A program made the translations under genes and the position numbers. A stretch of 64,000 nucleotides of DNA, taken from positions 8,308,001 to 8,372,000 of the forward strand of contig NZ_CP107939.1 of assembly GCF_036046055.1 (NCBI RefSeq), read 5' to 3'. Below, one piece after another: positions 44,967 to 54,186 of the stretch (position 1 is its first letter; the number at the start of each line of letters is the position of its first letter). The notes under the pieces were generated by a model. It did no database searches, was not told the DNA's origin, and saw nothing but the letters and a program-made list of their open reading frames with translations. Origin of the DNA: Nocardia sp. NBC_00403. GTDB taxonomy: Bacteria > Actinomycetota > Actinomycetes > Mycobacteriales > Mycobacteriaceae.

Positions 44967-45028
44967 AAGACACAGCGAACACGCAGCGCCGCAGGCGCTG
45001 CAAAGACAACACAGCTAGGGTCGATTTT

Positions 45029-46453
45029 ATGACGACCGAGGAGACGCAGTACCGCATCGAACACGACACCATGGGCGAGGTCCGAGTACCCGTGCACGCG
45101 TTGTGGCGGGCGCAGACCCAACGGGCCGTGGAGAACTTTCCGATCAGCGGACGCGGCCTGGAGCGTGCGCAGATTCGCGCGCTCGGCCTGTTGAAGGCAG
45201 CGTGCGCCGAGGTGAACCGCGATCTGGGTCTGCTCGATGCCACCAAGGCCGACGCGATCATCGCCGCGGCCGTGGAGATCGCCGAGGGCAAGCATGACGA
45301 CCAGTTCCCGATCGATGTCTTCCAGACCGGTTCCGGCACCAGCTCGAATATGAACGCCAATGAGGTGATCGCCTCGATCGCCAAGGCCAACGGCGTCATC
45401 GTGCACCCCAACGACGACGTGAACATGTCCCAGTCGTCCAACGACACCTTCCCCACCGCAACGCATCTGGCCGCCACCGAGGGCGCCATCAAAGATCTGA
45501 TTCCGGCGCTGGATCATTTGCGGCTTGCGCTGCTGGACAAGTCGACCGAATGGCGCACGGTGGTGAAGTCCGGGCGCACCCATCTGATGGACGCGGTACC
45601 GGTCACCCTCGGCCAGGAATTCGGCGGCTACACCCGCCAGGTCGCGGCGGGTATCGAGCGCATCATGGCGGTGCTGCCGCGCTTGGGTGAGCTGCCCATC
45701 GGCGGCACCGCGGTCGGCACCGGCCTGAATGCACCGGACGGTTTCGGCACGAAAGTCGTTGCGGAACTGGTGCGCTCGACCGGCCTCGATGCACTGTCGG
45801 AGGCCGAGGATCACTTCGAGGCGCAGGCCGCGCGCGATGGCCTTGTCGAGGCTTCCGGCGCGCTGCGCACTGTCGCGGTCAGTCTCACCAAGATCGCCAA
45901 CGATATCCGCTGGATGGGTTCCGGCCCGCTCACCGGCCTCGGTGAACTGCAGCTGCCCGATCTGCAGCCCGGCAGCTCGATCATGCCGGGCAAGGTGAAT
46001 CCGGTACTGCCCGAGGCGGTTACGCAGGTCGCCGCGCAGGTGATCGGCAACGACGCGACCGTCGCGTTCTCCGGCGCGAGCGGTGCGTTCGAACTGAACG
46101 TCTACATCCCGGTGATGGCACGCAATCTGCTGGAGTCGATCCGCTTGCTCGCCAATGTCTCCCGGCTGTTCGCCGACAAGTGCATCCGTGGCCTGGTCGC
46201 GAACGAGGACCACCTGCGCACCCTGGCCGAATCGTCCCCGTCCATCGTGACGCCGCTGAATTCGGCGATCGGCTACGAAGAGGCGGCTGCCGTCGCGAAA
46301 GAGGCGCTGAAACAGCGTAAGACGATTCGGCAGACGGTCATCGACCGTGGCCTCATCGACGAAAAGCTGACAGAGCAAGAACTCGACCGCCGACTCGACG
46401 TGTTGTCGATGGCGAAGGTGAAGGACGGACAGCAAGCGTCCGCCAGCGAATAG
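45029..46453 (+). CDS. fumC: Class II fumarate hydratase
   Basis: A 474-residue enzyme of the TCA cycle (fumarate to malate). [20 protein letters not shown] opens the superfamily. [25 protein letters not shown] and the catalytic loop [16 protein letters not shown] are intact. AGGG about eight bases before the ATG at 45029 supports the start. The 712 bp upstream consist mainly of the repeat array and hairpin module. A terminator-like stem follows the stop and is shared with the convergent desaturase. Confidence 0.96.
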   Translation: MTTEETQYRIEHDTMGEVRVPVHALWRAQTQRAVENFPISGRGLERAQIRALGLLKAACAEVNRDLGLLDATKADAIIAAAVEIAEGKHDDQFPIDVFQTGSGTSSNMNANEVIASIAKANGVIVHPNDDVNMSQSSNDTFPTATHLAATEGAIKDLIPALDHLRLALLDKSTEWRTVVKSGRTHLMDAVPVTLGQEFGGYTRQVAAGIERIMAVLPRLGELPIGGTAVGTGLNAPDGFGTKVVAELVRSTGLDALSEAEDHFEAQAARDGLVEASGALRTVAVSLTKIANDIRWMGSGPLTGLGELQLPDLQPGSSIMPGKVNPVLPEAVTQVAAQVIGNDATVAFSGASGAFELNVYIPVMARNLLESIRLLANVSRLFADKCIRGLVANEDHLRTLAESSPSIVTPLNSAIGYEEAAAVAKEALKQRKTIRQTVIDRGLIDEKLTEQELDRRLDVLSMAKVKDGQQASASE

Positions 46454-46468
46454 CCCCTCAGCGCCACA

Positions 46469-46505
46469 AAAAACCGGCCGGTGCACGTGTCCGTGCACCG
46501 GCCGG
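46469..46505 (-). terminator. Rho-independent terminator of the desaturase gene (shared stem)
   Basis: CCGGCCGGTGCAC (46474-46486) and GTGCACCGGCCGG (46493-46505) form a perfect 13-bp stem with a 6-base loop. On the minus strand the stem is followed by six T (46473-46468), a textbook terminator for the desaturase. The same stem may also stop fumC transcripts. Confidence 0.85.
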
Positions 46506-46540
46506 CGGCAATTCATTCGCGTTATCCGCGACAGCCCGAA

Positions 46541-47410
46541 TCAGGCAAGCGACTCGGCACGCAGATGCGCGAGCTCGGCACGAGCCTTTTCGCCTTCGTC
46601 ACCGAGATCGGTCCGTTCGAACACGTTCCACCGGGCCAGCAGCGGAGCGAAAACCAGCTCGCCCTCCTTGGCCCGGTCGTAGATGCCCGCGTCGGCCAGC
46701 AGGTCGTCGCTGCTGCGCCCGTCTGGCAGCGTCACCGTCGGCACGTGGAAGCTCGCCACACTGTCAGCGATGGCACGCATCGTCTGATCGGGCGCGATGT
46801 CGAAGGCGGCAGCGATCAGGTTGGCGAAAAGGACAGACTGCAACTCGTCGTCGGCCGCAATGCGCTCGGCCATGAGGGTGACCATCTTGTTCTCGCGGAG
46901 GGCCGCGGTGTTGCGATGCCGGATCGCGGCGGCCGATTCCTCGAACGCGCAGGTGGCAAGCACGTCGAGCAGGTGCAGCGCAGGACGGCGGAAGCCCTTG
47001 GTCATGTGGTCCATCCGCAACCGCTCCAACTCGATCGGATCGACCGAGCGGGTGACCATGAGGTAGTTGCGGATCATGATCTCGTGGCGGTTTTCCTCGG
47101 CCGTCCACCGGCCGACCCAGCGCCACCACGAACCGGTGCGCAGGTACTTGCCGATCTCACGGTGGTACGAGGGCAGGTTATCGGCGATCAGCACGCTGAC
47201 GGTCAACGCCAGCTTGGCGGTCTCGCTGAGCTCTGATTGCTCCGGCTCCCAATCGATGCCGCCCAGGAAGCCGAAGTTCCGGCCATCGTCCCACGGCACG
47301 TAGTCGTGCGGCTGCCAGCCGTCTGCGGCTTCGATATGACGACGCAGATTCAGTTCCACCTCGTCCGCAAGCGCTTGCAGAAGCTCGCGGTCGGTCAAGA
47401 GATTTTGCAC
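46541..47410 (-). CDS. desA2: Acyl-ACP desaturase, DesA2-like, with altered iron ligands
   Basis: A 289-residue protein of the soluble acyl-ACP desaturase family. HDYVPWDDGRNFGFLGG, DNLPSYHRE and RWTAEENRHE supply the first-helix ligands (E85, E106, H109), and ATCAFEESAAAIRHRNTA the third (E147 or E148). The fourth helix normally reads D-E-x-R-H. Here it reads IAADDELQSVLF, so by alignment the glutamate is aspartate 188 and the histidine is glutamine 191. The diiron site is therefore incomplete, and ordinary desaturation is doubtful. The place next to phoH2 and glyA matches desA2 (Rv1094) of M. tuberculosis. A strong terminator follows. Confidence 0.85.
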   Translation of the reverse strand: MQNLLTDRELLQALADEVELNLRRHIEAADGWQPHDYVPWDDGRNFGFLGGIDWEPEQSELSETAKLALTVSVLIADNLPSYHREIGKYLRTGSWWRWVGRWTAEENRHEIMIRNYLMVTRSVDPIELERLRMDHMTKGFRRPALHLLDVLATCAFEESAAAIRHRNTAALRENKMVTLMAERIAADDELQSVLFANLIAAAFDIAPDQTMRAIADSVASFHVPTVTLPDGRSSDDLLADAGIYDRAKEGELVFAPLLARWNVFERTDLGDEGEKARAELAHLRAESLA

Positions 47411-47520
47411 TCACACAACCTAGCTGCTGGGCCCGCGGTGCGGGCATCGACAGATGAGAAACAGGGGATGGAGACCGGCGTCCGGCAACGTGCGCGCACG
47501 GCCCCGGACGCCGCGGCCGA

Positions 47521-48057
47521 TCAGGCCTTGGGCGTGACTGTAGTCTTGCCGTCCACCCACGTGATCGTGCCCCCGCTGAAATCGCTCTCCTTGCCGCCCT
47601 CGATGTCCTGCTCGTCGCTGGTCGGGTAGCCGAGCTTGCCGTTGGCGCCGCCGTTGTCTTCCCACGCCTTGCGAATCTCGCCCCACACGATGTGCGAGCC
47701 GGTGTCCTTGCTCCAGAAGATGGTGCCGCCGGTGAAGTCCTGGTACTTACCATCGTTGGGCGCAGTCTCCAGCGCCTCCAGCGGGGCACCGAGCGGACCG
47801 GTCGGACCACCTGTCGCGGTGTACTTTTCGAGGATCTCACCGGCAACGGCGATGTCGCCACCCTGCGTAGCGATCTTGGTTTCATCCGCGGCGCCCGCAG
47901 TGTGCTCCTCCATGTGCTCCATGGGCATCGAGGTGGTCGTCTCCGAAGCGGGCTTCGAGTCTTTGTCGTCATCCTTGCTGCAGCCCGCGGCAAGCAGCAA
48001 TGCGCCTGCCGCGAGCACCGCGGTGAGTCCAGCCGTTCGTCGAGCGAAGTGGTGCAT
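47521..48057 (-). CDS. LGFP-repeat lipoprotein
   Basis: A protein of about 178 residues. The ATG at 48057 has GAGAGG six bases upstream. The N-terminus (FARRTAGLTAVLAAGALLLA, then AGC) is a lipoprotein signal with lipobox AAGC. A charged, histidine- and methionine-containing linker follows. The rest carries LGFP repeats, which bind the outer wall of mycolata: GGPTGPLGAPLEALE, GTIFWSKDTGSHIVWGEIRKA, GGANGKLGYPTSDEQ and GGTITW. It is probably a cell-envelope protein. About 110 bp separate it from the desaturase gene on the same strand. Confidence 0.85.
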   Translation of the reverse strand: MHHFARRTAGLTAVLAAGALLLAAGCSKDDDKDSKPASETTTSMPMEHMEEHTAGAADETKIATQGGDIAVAGEILEKYTATGGPTGPLGAPLEALETAPNDGKYQDFTGGTIFWSKDTGSHIVWGEIRKAWEDNGGANGKLGYPTSDEQDIEGGKESDFSGGTITWVDGKTTVTPKA

Positions 48058-48133
48058 TTCCATCCTCTCGAAAGTGGCTACCGGCGACACCGCGGACGCG
48101 GTGACGTCGGCCGTAGCCTAGGCCGCTGCCCGG

Positions 48134-48174
48134 CAACGACCCGGCGAATCGATGACCGACTCGCCGGGTCGTTG
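48134..48174 (-). terminator. Strong hairpin after phoH2
   Basis: CAACGACCCGGCGA (48134-48147) pairs perfectly with TCGCCGGGTCGTTG (48161-48174). It lies 100 bp past the phoH2 stop in transcription order and before the LGFP gene. There is no T tract, so it is a probable but not certain terminator. Confidence 0.55.
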
Positions 48175-48273
48175 CTGAACACGTATCGCGGCGGATACTA
48201 CCCATTCGATTGTGAGGTGAAACACACCCTGAATAGTTGCTGGCTACTCAGGCGCCGCACGGGGTTTGCCGGG

Positions 48274-49686
48274 CTATGCGCTCGGGCCGTACTCCTCCAG
48301 CATCTCGGTCACCAGCGCGGCGATCGGCGACCGCTCGCTACGGGTGAGGGTGATGTGCGCGAAAAGCGGGTGCCCCTTGAGCTTTTCGATCACCGCGGCG
48401 ACACCGTCGTGCCTGCCGACGCGCAGGTTGTCGCGTTGTGCCACATCGTGGGTGAGCACCACCCGTGATCCCGTGCCCAGTCGGCTGAGCACGGTGAGCA
48501 GCACATTGCGTTCCAGCGATTGCGCCTCGTCCACGATCACGAACGAATCGTGCAGCGAACGACCGCGAATGTGGGTGAGCGGCAATACCTCCAGCATGTC
48601 GCGGCTGAGCACCTCCTCCATCACCTCGCGACTCGCCAACCCGTCGAGGGTGTCGAAGACGGCCTGTGCCCACGGGCCCATCTTCTCGCTCTCGGAGCCG
48701 GGCAGGTAGCCGAGGTCCTGTCCACCCACGGCATACAGCGGCCGGAACACCACCACCTTGCGCTGGGTGCGGCGCTCGAGCACCGCCTCCAAACCCGCGG
48801 TGAGCGCCAGCGCCGACTTGCCGGTGCCCGCTCGGCCGCCGAGCGAGATGATGCCGATGCTCTCGTCGAGCAGCAGATCGAGGGCGATGCGCTGCTCGGC
48901 CGAGCGGCCATGCAATCCGAACGCCTCGCGCTCGCGCACCAACTGCACTCGTTTGTCGGGAGTCACCCGGCCGAGCGCGCTGGAGCTGGAGCCGAGCAGC
49001 CGAATTCCGGTGTGGCACGGCAGTTCCTTGGCATCATCCAGATCGATCGCACTCTCGGAGTACAGCCGGTCGATCTGAGCGGAGTTGACATCTAGCTCTA
49101 CCATCCCGGACCAGCCGGAGGTGACCACGTCCTGGGCGTGGTACTCATCGGCCTGCAATCCCACCGCACTCGCCTTGACGCGCAATGGAATGTCCTTGGA
49201 GACCAGCACCACGGCGCGGCCCTCCGCCGCGAGATTGAGGGCACAGGCCAGGATTCGGGAATCATTGGTGTCGGTGCGGAACCCGACCGGAAGTACCGCT
49301 GGGTCGGTGTGGTTCAGTTCCACCTGCAGCGTTCCACCCTCGGTGCCGATCGGCACCTGCTGATCCAGCCTGCCGTGCTGCAGGCGTAGATCGTCCAGGT
49401 TGCGCAGGGCTTCCCGCGCGAACCAGCCCAGTTCGTGATGGTGTCGTTTGCCTTCGAGCTCGCTGATGACAACCAGCGGTAGGACGACATCGTGCTCGCC
49501 GAACCTGGTGAAAGCCCAGGGATCCGACAGCAACACCGAAGTGTCGATCACAAAGGTCCTGGCACCGGAACTGTGGGAATGCATGGGGCGGGCCCCCTTG
49601 GTGTCCGAAGAGACAGCGGCGGAATCCTTATTTTTCGCGGAGCGGGAATGCGCCGAGGGAGCGGGAACGGAGCGTGCAGCAGTCAC
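48274..49686 (-). CDS. phoH2: PhoH2: PIN-domain ribonuclease fused to a PhoH ATPase
   Basis: A 470-residue protein. Residues 40-190 are a VapC-type PIN nuclease ([33 protein letters not shown]). Residues 245-465 are the PhoH ATPase with Walker A GRAGTGKS near 284 and Walker [10 protein letters not shown]. In mycobacteria PhoH2 is a sequence-specific RNA helicase/RNase and works with the small antitoxin PhoAT. The GTG at 49686 with AAGGAG upstream is the start. I do not see a phoAT-like frame just upstream on the same strand. The neighbouring small gene is divergent. Confidence 0.93.
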   Translation of the reverse strand: MTAARSVPAPSAHSRSAKNKDSAAVSSDTKGARPMHSHSSGARTFVIDTSVLLSDPWAFTRFGEHDVVLPLVVISELEGKRHHHELGWFAREALRNLDDLRLQHGRLDQQVPIGTEGGTLQVELNHTDPAVLPVGFRTDTNDSRILACALNLAAEGRAVVLVSKDIPLRVKASAVGLQADEYHAQDVVTSGWSGMVELDVNSAQIDRLYSESAIDLDDAKELPCHTGIRLLGSSSSALGRVTPDKRVQLVREREAFGLHGRSAEQRIALDLLLDESIGIISLGGRAGTGKSALALTAGLEAVLERRTQRKVVVFRPLYAVGGQDLGYLPGSESEKMGPWAQAVFDTLDGLASREVMEEVLSRDMLEVLPLTHIRGRSLHDSFVIVDEAQSLERNVLLTVLSRLGTGSRVVLTHDVAQRDNLRVGRHDGVAAVIEKLKGHPLFAHITLTRSERSPIAALVTEMLEEYGPSA

Positions 49687-49966
49687 GGTGGGCTCCTTTG
49701 TGTCCGCGCGGCACCCGCACAGACGATCTCGCTGGACCGGTCCGTCCTGATGGGATCCGACGTGAGTCAGATGCCACGAGGGCCGGGTGCCGGCCCCCTC
49801 GTACTGAATAGCTCAGTCACGGTCAGGACCTCCCGTGCGAGTCACACCGACGCGACCCGCACCACCGACGCTACCGCCGACCGAGATTCCTCGCTCCCGG
49901 ACTGGTAGGCGTGTCCGTGAATTTGTCGTTAACCCGAGCTCACGGGAACATCCGGCGCCCAAGGGT

Positions 49967-49972
49967 TAGAGT
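49967..49972 (+). promoter_or_regulatory. TANNNT -10 for a leaderless ATG
   Basis: TAGAGT ends seven bases before the ATG at 49980, with no ribosome binding site between. This points to a leaderless transcript and fixes the start of the small protein. The 290 bp back to phoH2 show no other signal I can name. Confidence 0.5.
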
Positions 49973-49979
49973 CGCAGAC

Positions 49980-50252
49980 ATGGCCGGTTACGAGGATCTG
50001 GAGAAGCTGTCGTCCAAGGAGTTGCACGACAGGGCGATAAAACTGGCGGTGCGCCACGGAGACGTGAAGTACCTGTGGCGATTGCTCACCTCGATCCCCG
50101 CTGCCGAGGCTGCGGCGGGCAACCTCGGCCAGAGCGCGGCCGACATCAAGTACGTCGTCCCGATGATCGATGACTACGTCCACGCGGGCGACGGCGAAGT
50201 CGCCGAGGTGTTGCGCCCGTTCTACCTGGAGTACCTCATCGAGCACTCCTAG
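49980..50252 (+). CDS. Conserved hypothetical small helical protein
   Basis: A 90-residue protein, acidic and predicted all-helical: YEDLEKLSSKELHDRAIKLA, then DVKYLWRLLTSIPAAEAAAG, IKYVVPMIDDYVHAGDG and RPFYLEYLIEH. There is no signal peptide or membrane segment. I do not recognise a named family. It is divergent from phoH2, and its last bases overlap the end of the convergent SnoaL-like gene. Expression probably starts from a leaderless promoter at 49967. The coding-like composition and clean start make it a real gene; the function is unknown. Confidence 0.75.
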   Translation: MAGYEDLEKLSSKELHDRAIKLAVRHGDVKYLWRLLTSIPAAEAAAGNLGQSAADIKYVVPMIDDYVHAGDGEVAEVLRPFYLEYLIEHS

Positions 50253-50682
50253 TTCCCGGCTCAGCCGCCGGGAACACCGCGCGCCACAGCCCGACAGCGG
50301 TGCCGCGCAGGAAGTTCTCCCAGCTGAAGTGGTCGTCCCACAGGATGATCCGGCCCTCGCGCAGTTCGAAGGTGCCCGCGACCCAGAACGCCACGTGCAC
50401 CGGACCGAACCGCAGGATGTCGGTGCGGTCGGTGAGCACCACGTTGTCGTCCTCGGCCGCAATGTGATGCATCTCGACGGCGAAGCCGAACTGGTCCCGG
50501 TGCAGACCGCGCAGGATGCGCCGGGCCAGACCGCCGCCGACGTCGGGCAGCGTGGAGTTCTTCCAGACGAGGTCGGGGTGCAGAAGCTCCAGCGCCTCCT
50601 CCACCGCGCCCATTTCCAGCGCGGCGAAGAATTCGCGCACGGTGATGATCGCGTCTTCTGTCAATTCGGTCTGATCGGACAT
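50236..50682 (-). CDS. SnoaL/limonene-epoxide-hydrolase-like NTF2-fold protein
   Basis: A 148-residue NTF2-fold protein. VREFFAALEMGAVEEALELLHPDLVWKNSTLPDVGG is the opening of the limonene-1,2-epoxide hydrolase/SnoaL group. TDRTDILRFGPVHVAFWVAGTFELREGRIILWDDHFSW follows, with the D-R-x-D and WDDHF pieces near the active site. It could hydrolyse or isomerise a small hydrophobic substrate. Its tail overlaps the convergent small gene by 17 bases. Confidence 0.8.
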   Translation of the reverse strand: MSDQTELTEDAIITVREFFAALEMGAVEEALELLHPDLVWKNSTLPDVGGGLARRILRGLHRDQFGFAVEMHHIAAEDDNVVLTDRTDILRFGPVHVAFWVAGTFELREGRIILWDDHFSWENFLRGTAVGLWRAVFPAAEPGTRSAR

Positions 50683-50720
50683 GTTCCGACTGTATGCCGC
50701 GCGGGTCGGCTCCGGGCGGA

Positions 50721-51458
50721 TCAGCGCCGGTCTGCGATGAAGACGGCGAGTCCGTCCAGGATGCGGTCGATGCCGAAGTTCAGCGCATTGTCACGGCCGG
50801 CCCCTGGTTCGGAGGCACCGACGACAGCTTGCTCGGCGAAGGCCGCGACTGTCTCGGGGTAACGATCGCCCGCGGCCGCCATGACCTCCCCGAGCTCACG
50901 CATCAGCTGTTGTTCCAGTCCCTCTTTACCCACCGTCATCGATTGCTGCGCGAGGCTGCGGACGTGACCGTTCAGCAGCACCATGGTGTCGAGGCGTTCG
51001 GCTCCGGTCAGGCCGGTGCCCGCCAACACCTGCAGCGCGGCCTCCATCCACAACAACTCGTTGGGCCCGAACGGACGCACTCCCACGGAGAGTTCGAGCG
51101 ACCACGGATGCGCGTTGTACTTCTCGAAGATCGCCTCCGCCCACCGGCGCAGGCCGATGCGCCAGCGCTGCTCGACCGAATCCGCTTGGATCGCTGCCAT
51201 ATCCGGCGGCGTGCCGAGGGCCGCGTCGAGCATCAGCGCGGTGAGCTCGGCCTTGCCCGGCACGTAGCGATACAGCGACATCTTGGTGTAGCCGAGGCGC
51301 TCGGCCAGACGCTGCATGGACAGGTTTGCCAGGCCTTCGGCATCAGCGAGGGCGATAGCCTCGGCGACGATCCCATTCAGTGACAGCGAGGGCTTCGGTC
51401 CACGCTTTGGTCGCTGCTGGGTTCCCCATAGCAGCTCGACAGCGGTAGGTGATGGCAT
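50721..51458 (-). CDS. TetR family transcriptional regulator
   Basis: A 245-residue regulator with TetR helix-turn-helix SLNGIVAEAIALADAEGLANLSMQRLAERLGYTKMSLYRYVPGK and a long C-terminal ligand domain of the type found in tetracycline and anthracycline regulators. Of the adjacent GTG/ATG starts, the ATG at 51458 lies eight bases behind GGAAGG. It is divergent from an FAD-dependent monooxygenase 107 bp away, its most likely target. No clear palindrome is visible in the gap. Confidence 0.87.
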   Translation of the reverse strand: MPSPTAVELLWGTQQRPKRGPKPSLSLNGIVAEAIALADAEGLANLSMQRLAERLGYTKMSLYRYVPGKAELTALMLDAALGTPPDMAAIQADSVEQRWRIGLRRWAEAIFEKYNAHPWSLELSVGVRPFGPNELLWMEAALQVLAGTGLTGAERLDTMVLLNGHVRSLAQQSMTVGKEGLEQQLMRELGEVMAAAGDRYPETVAAFAEQAVVGASEPGAGRDNALNFGIDRILDGLAVFIADRR

Positions 51459-51565
51459 CACCACATCCTTCCGGAGATACGGCTTGACTCGGAACTGTGT
51501 CTACCATACTCTCATTCGTGTCTGACGGAAACAGATTCCATGGGACGCAGAATATAGGAGTTTTC

Positions 51566-52762
51566 ATGCGAAACAAGACCGTCCTCATCTCCGGCGCCAG
51601 CGTTGCCGGTCCCGCTCTCGCCTACTGGCTGAACCGATACGGATTCGCCGTCACCGTGGTCGAGCGGGCACCTACGCTGCGGACCGGTGGTCAGGCCATC
51701 GACTTCAAGGGCGAGACGCACCGCATCGTGCTCGAGCGGATGGGGATCTGGGACGATATCCAGGAGCAGCGCACCGGCACGACCGACATGGTGTTCGTCG
51801 ACGAAGCAGGCAAAGAACTCGGCGTCATGTCCGGCGACTTCACCGGCGGCGACGTGGAAATCCTGCGCGGTGACCTCGCGGCGATCATGTACAAGAAGAC
51901 CGCCGACGAATGCGAGTACCTCTTCGGTGACTCGATCAGCACACTCACCGACACCACCGACGGTGTGTTCGTCGAGTTCGAGCGCGGCCCGGCGCGCACC
52001 TTCGACCTGGTGTTCGGCGCCGACGGAATCCATTCGCGGGTACGGAAATTGGCCTTCGGACCGGAAAAGGACTTCGTCAAGCACCTGGGCCACTACTACT
52101 GCGTCGCGGGTGCGAGCCCGTGGAGCCTCGACGCCGACGGGCCGCGCGACCGCGCGACCGCGTATGCGCACAACACACCGGGCAGGCTCGCGGTCAGCGG
52201 CGGCTCGAAAGCACAGCAGCTCTACATGTTCGCCGCCGAGGAACTCGACTACGACCGCAACAGCACCGCGGACCAGCAGCGGGTCATCAAGCAGACCTAT
52301 GCCGACGTCGGCTGGGAACTGCCGCGCATGCTCACCGAAATCGACGAGTTCGAGGACGTCTTTCTCGATTCGATCAGCAAGGTGGACATGAAGAAAGCCG
52401 GTTACACCAAGGGACGGGTCGCGCTGGTCGGCGACTCGGCCTACGGAAACACCCTGGGCGGCTTCGGAACCGGACTCGCGATCGTCGGCGCCTATGTCAT
52501 CGCAGGCGAACTCGCCGTCACCGACGATCACACCACCGCCTTCGCCAACTACGACGAGATCATGCGCCGCTACACCAAGCTCGCGGGCAACAGCAATGCG
52601 GGTGCGTTCCTCGCGCCGAAGACCGCGCGCGGCATCAAGATGCGCAATTGGTTCATGAACTCGCGGATGTTCACGCTCATGATGAAGTACAGCGACAGCG
52701 CGGCGAACAACATCGACCTGCGGGACTATCCGGCTCTGGTCACCCAGTCCGTTGCGAACTGA
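51566..52762 (+). CDS. FAD-dependent monooxygenase (PheA/TetX-like)
   Basis: A 398-residue group A flavoprotein hydroxylase. KTVLISGASVAGPALAYWL is the FAD loop, VTVVERAPTLRTGGQAIDFKG the ribose contact, LVFGADGIHSRVRKLAFG the DG motif and GRVALVGDSAYGNTLGG the second FAD motif. It would hydroxylate an aromatic or tetracycline-like compound with NAD(P)H. TAGGAG precedes the ATG at 51566. It is divergent from a TetR gene, as in many inducible resistance or degradation systems. The remnant at 11640-12267 is a close relative of this enzyme. Confidence 0.9.
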   Translation: MRNKTVLISGASVAGPALAYWLNRYGFAVTVVERAPTLRTGGQAIDFKGETHRIVLERMGIWDDIQEQRTGTTDMVFVDEAGKELGVMSGDFTGGDVEILRGDLAAIMYKKTADECEYLFGDSISTLTDTTDGVFVEFERGPARTFDLVFGADGIHSRVRKLAFGPEKDFVKHLGHYYCVAGASPWSLDADGPRDRATAYAHNTPGRLAVSGGSKAQQLYMFAAEELDYDRNSTADQQRVIKQTYADVGWELPRMLTEIDEFEDVFLDSISKVDMKKAGYTKGRVALVGDSAYGNTLGGFGTGLAIVGAYVIAGELAVTDDHTTAFANYDEIMRRYTKLAGNSNAGAFLAPKTARGIKMRNWFMNSRMFTLMMKYSDSAANNIDLRDYPALVTQSVAN

Positions 52763-52896
52763 ACCGGTCCGACGGTGCGAATCCGCCGCGGCGTGGCTAG
52801 CACCGGAGGGCAGGGGTGTGTTTCGATGGAACCGGGGCAGGGTCGGGTGCGTCTATAGGGTCAAGACGGCACTGACGGAAGGGCGGAGGGCCGGTC

Positions 52897-54186
52897 ATGA
52901 GACCAACCGACGGCCGCGCGATCACCAATCCCGAGAACGCGCAGAACTTTTCGCACGCAGAGATCAAAAAGGCGTCGGTTCAGATGAACCCGGCCGGGCT
53001 CGACGGCGCCCTCGAAGCCTGGTCGGCCATCGCCTCGGCGGTGACCAAGGCCGGGGAACAATTCGAGGCGGCCATTCAGCAAGCGACCGACCAGGATTGG
53101 GAGGGTGCCGCCGCGGACAGCGCCTTGCGTGGCATCCGGCAGTTCACCGCGCGGATGAGTGAGCTCGGGCAGGCGCTGAATCAGCAGTCCCAGCCGCTCT
53201 CGGCGGCGGCAGGCGCGGCAGCGCGGTTCAAGGCGGCAGTGCCCGAGGTGATCGAAAGTTCCGGAACCACAACCGATCCTGCGGCCCGGAACACCGCCGA
53301 AGAGCAGGCCCGCGACGATATGAACACGCTGTACATCCAACCGTATGGGAATACTGCCCCGGACATTCCGACGCTGCCACCGCCGGTGCGACCCGCCGGT
53401 GTGAATCCAGGTGGTATCGGCGGCGTGGACGCCGGCGCGCAACCCGGCAGTCCGAACGGCACCGGATCGGGCAAACCCGGCACGCAGAGCGGGACCGAGC
53501 ACGACAATCCGACCGGCCACGACGAGCCCGCCGCGCCGGACAAACCCACGGACAAGCCGGCCGCTGGAGACCGACCCACAGATCACGGCGCACCGGCAGA
53601 GCAGGACACACCGGGCGAGCAGGACACACCGGCCTTGCAGTCCGAATCGGAGCAGCAAGGGAATCCGGAAGCAGAGACTCCGCGGCAAGTCTCGACCGCA
53701 TCGAGCGGGCAGAACGGCGCGCCCACCATTCCAGCAGGCACCACACCCACCTCTACGAGACCGGTCATGCCCTCGACACTCGGCCCTGCCTCGTATCCGG
53801 CAACGGTCCCGACCGCGTACACGCCGATCGCGCCGGTCACGCTCGACGGCATCCCGAGCCGGCCGACGACACAGAGCTCGCCCACCGCGGCACCGGTCTA
53901 CAGCAGCGAACCTCGACCAGGCACGTCGGTCCCCGGTCAGCTGGGCCCGACGGCGGGGACGCCGGGGACGCCGGGGACGCCGGGGACACAGCCTGTCGCC
54001 GGCCCTGCCGGTCGTCCCGGTGCGACAGTCGGAGCGGGCTATTCGAACATGGTCCCGCCGCGCACCCGGGCACGAGGGACCGACGGCGAGCACGACTCGC
54101 CCAGCTACCTGCGCTCGGAGGAGCACGCCGCGGAACTTCTCGGCCCGGTCGAGCGGACCGTCCCGCCGGTGCTCGGGGCCGAGTGA
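52897..54186 (+). CDS. PPE/WXG-like type VII secretion substrate with proline-rich tail
   Basis: A 429-residue protein. Residues 25-115 are helical with a W-E-G turn at 68-70 (QQATDQDWEGAAADSALRGI), as in WXG100 and PPE proteins that fold as helical hairpins. Residues 120-390 are low-complexity, rich in Pro, Thr, Gly and Glu, including GTPGTPGTPGT made by a 9-bp tandem repeat near 53953-53988. The C-terminus SPSYLRSEEHAAELLG is seen in nocardial homologues. The next gene encodes EspG, the chaperone for PPE-like substrates, and starts on the stop codon. Export by an ESX system encoded elsewhere is inferred. Confidence 0.78.
   Translation: MRPTDGRAITNPENAQNFSHAEIKKASVQMNPAGLDGALEAWSAIASAVTKAGEQFEAAIQQATDQDWEGAAADSALRGIRQFTARMSELGQALNQQSQPLSAAAGAAARFKAAVPEVIESSGTTTDPAARNTAEEQARDDMNTLYIQPYGNTAPDIPTLPPPVRPAGVNPGGIGGVDAGAQPGSPNGTGSGKPGTQSGTEHDNPTGHDEPAAPDKPTDKPAAGDRPTDHGAPAEQDTPGEQDTPALQSESEQQGNPEAETPRQVSTASSGQNGAPTIPAGTTPTSTRPVMPSTLGPASYPATVPTAYTPIAPVTLDGIPSRPTTQSSPTAAPVYSSEPRPGTSVPGQLGPTAGTPGTPGTPGTQPVAGPAGRPGATVGAGYSNMVPPRTRARGTDGEHDSPSYLRSEEHAAELLGPVERTVPPVLGAE

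Noticed and set aside
44364..45032. 222-codon open frame through the 121-bp repeats before fumC
   Set aside because: The repeats differ in length by one to three bases between units without keeping frame, and the translation lacks any protein character.
49687..49910. phoAT-like antitoxin frame directly upstream of phoH2
   Set aside because: No minus-strand frame with a reasonable start and protein-like composition ends near the phoH2 start.
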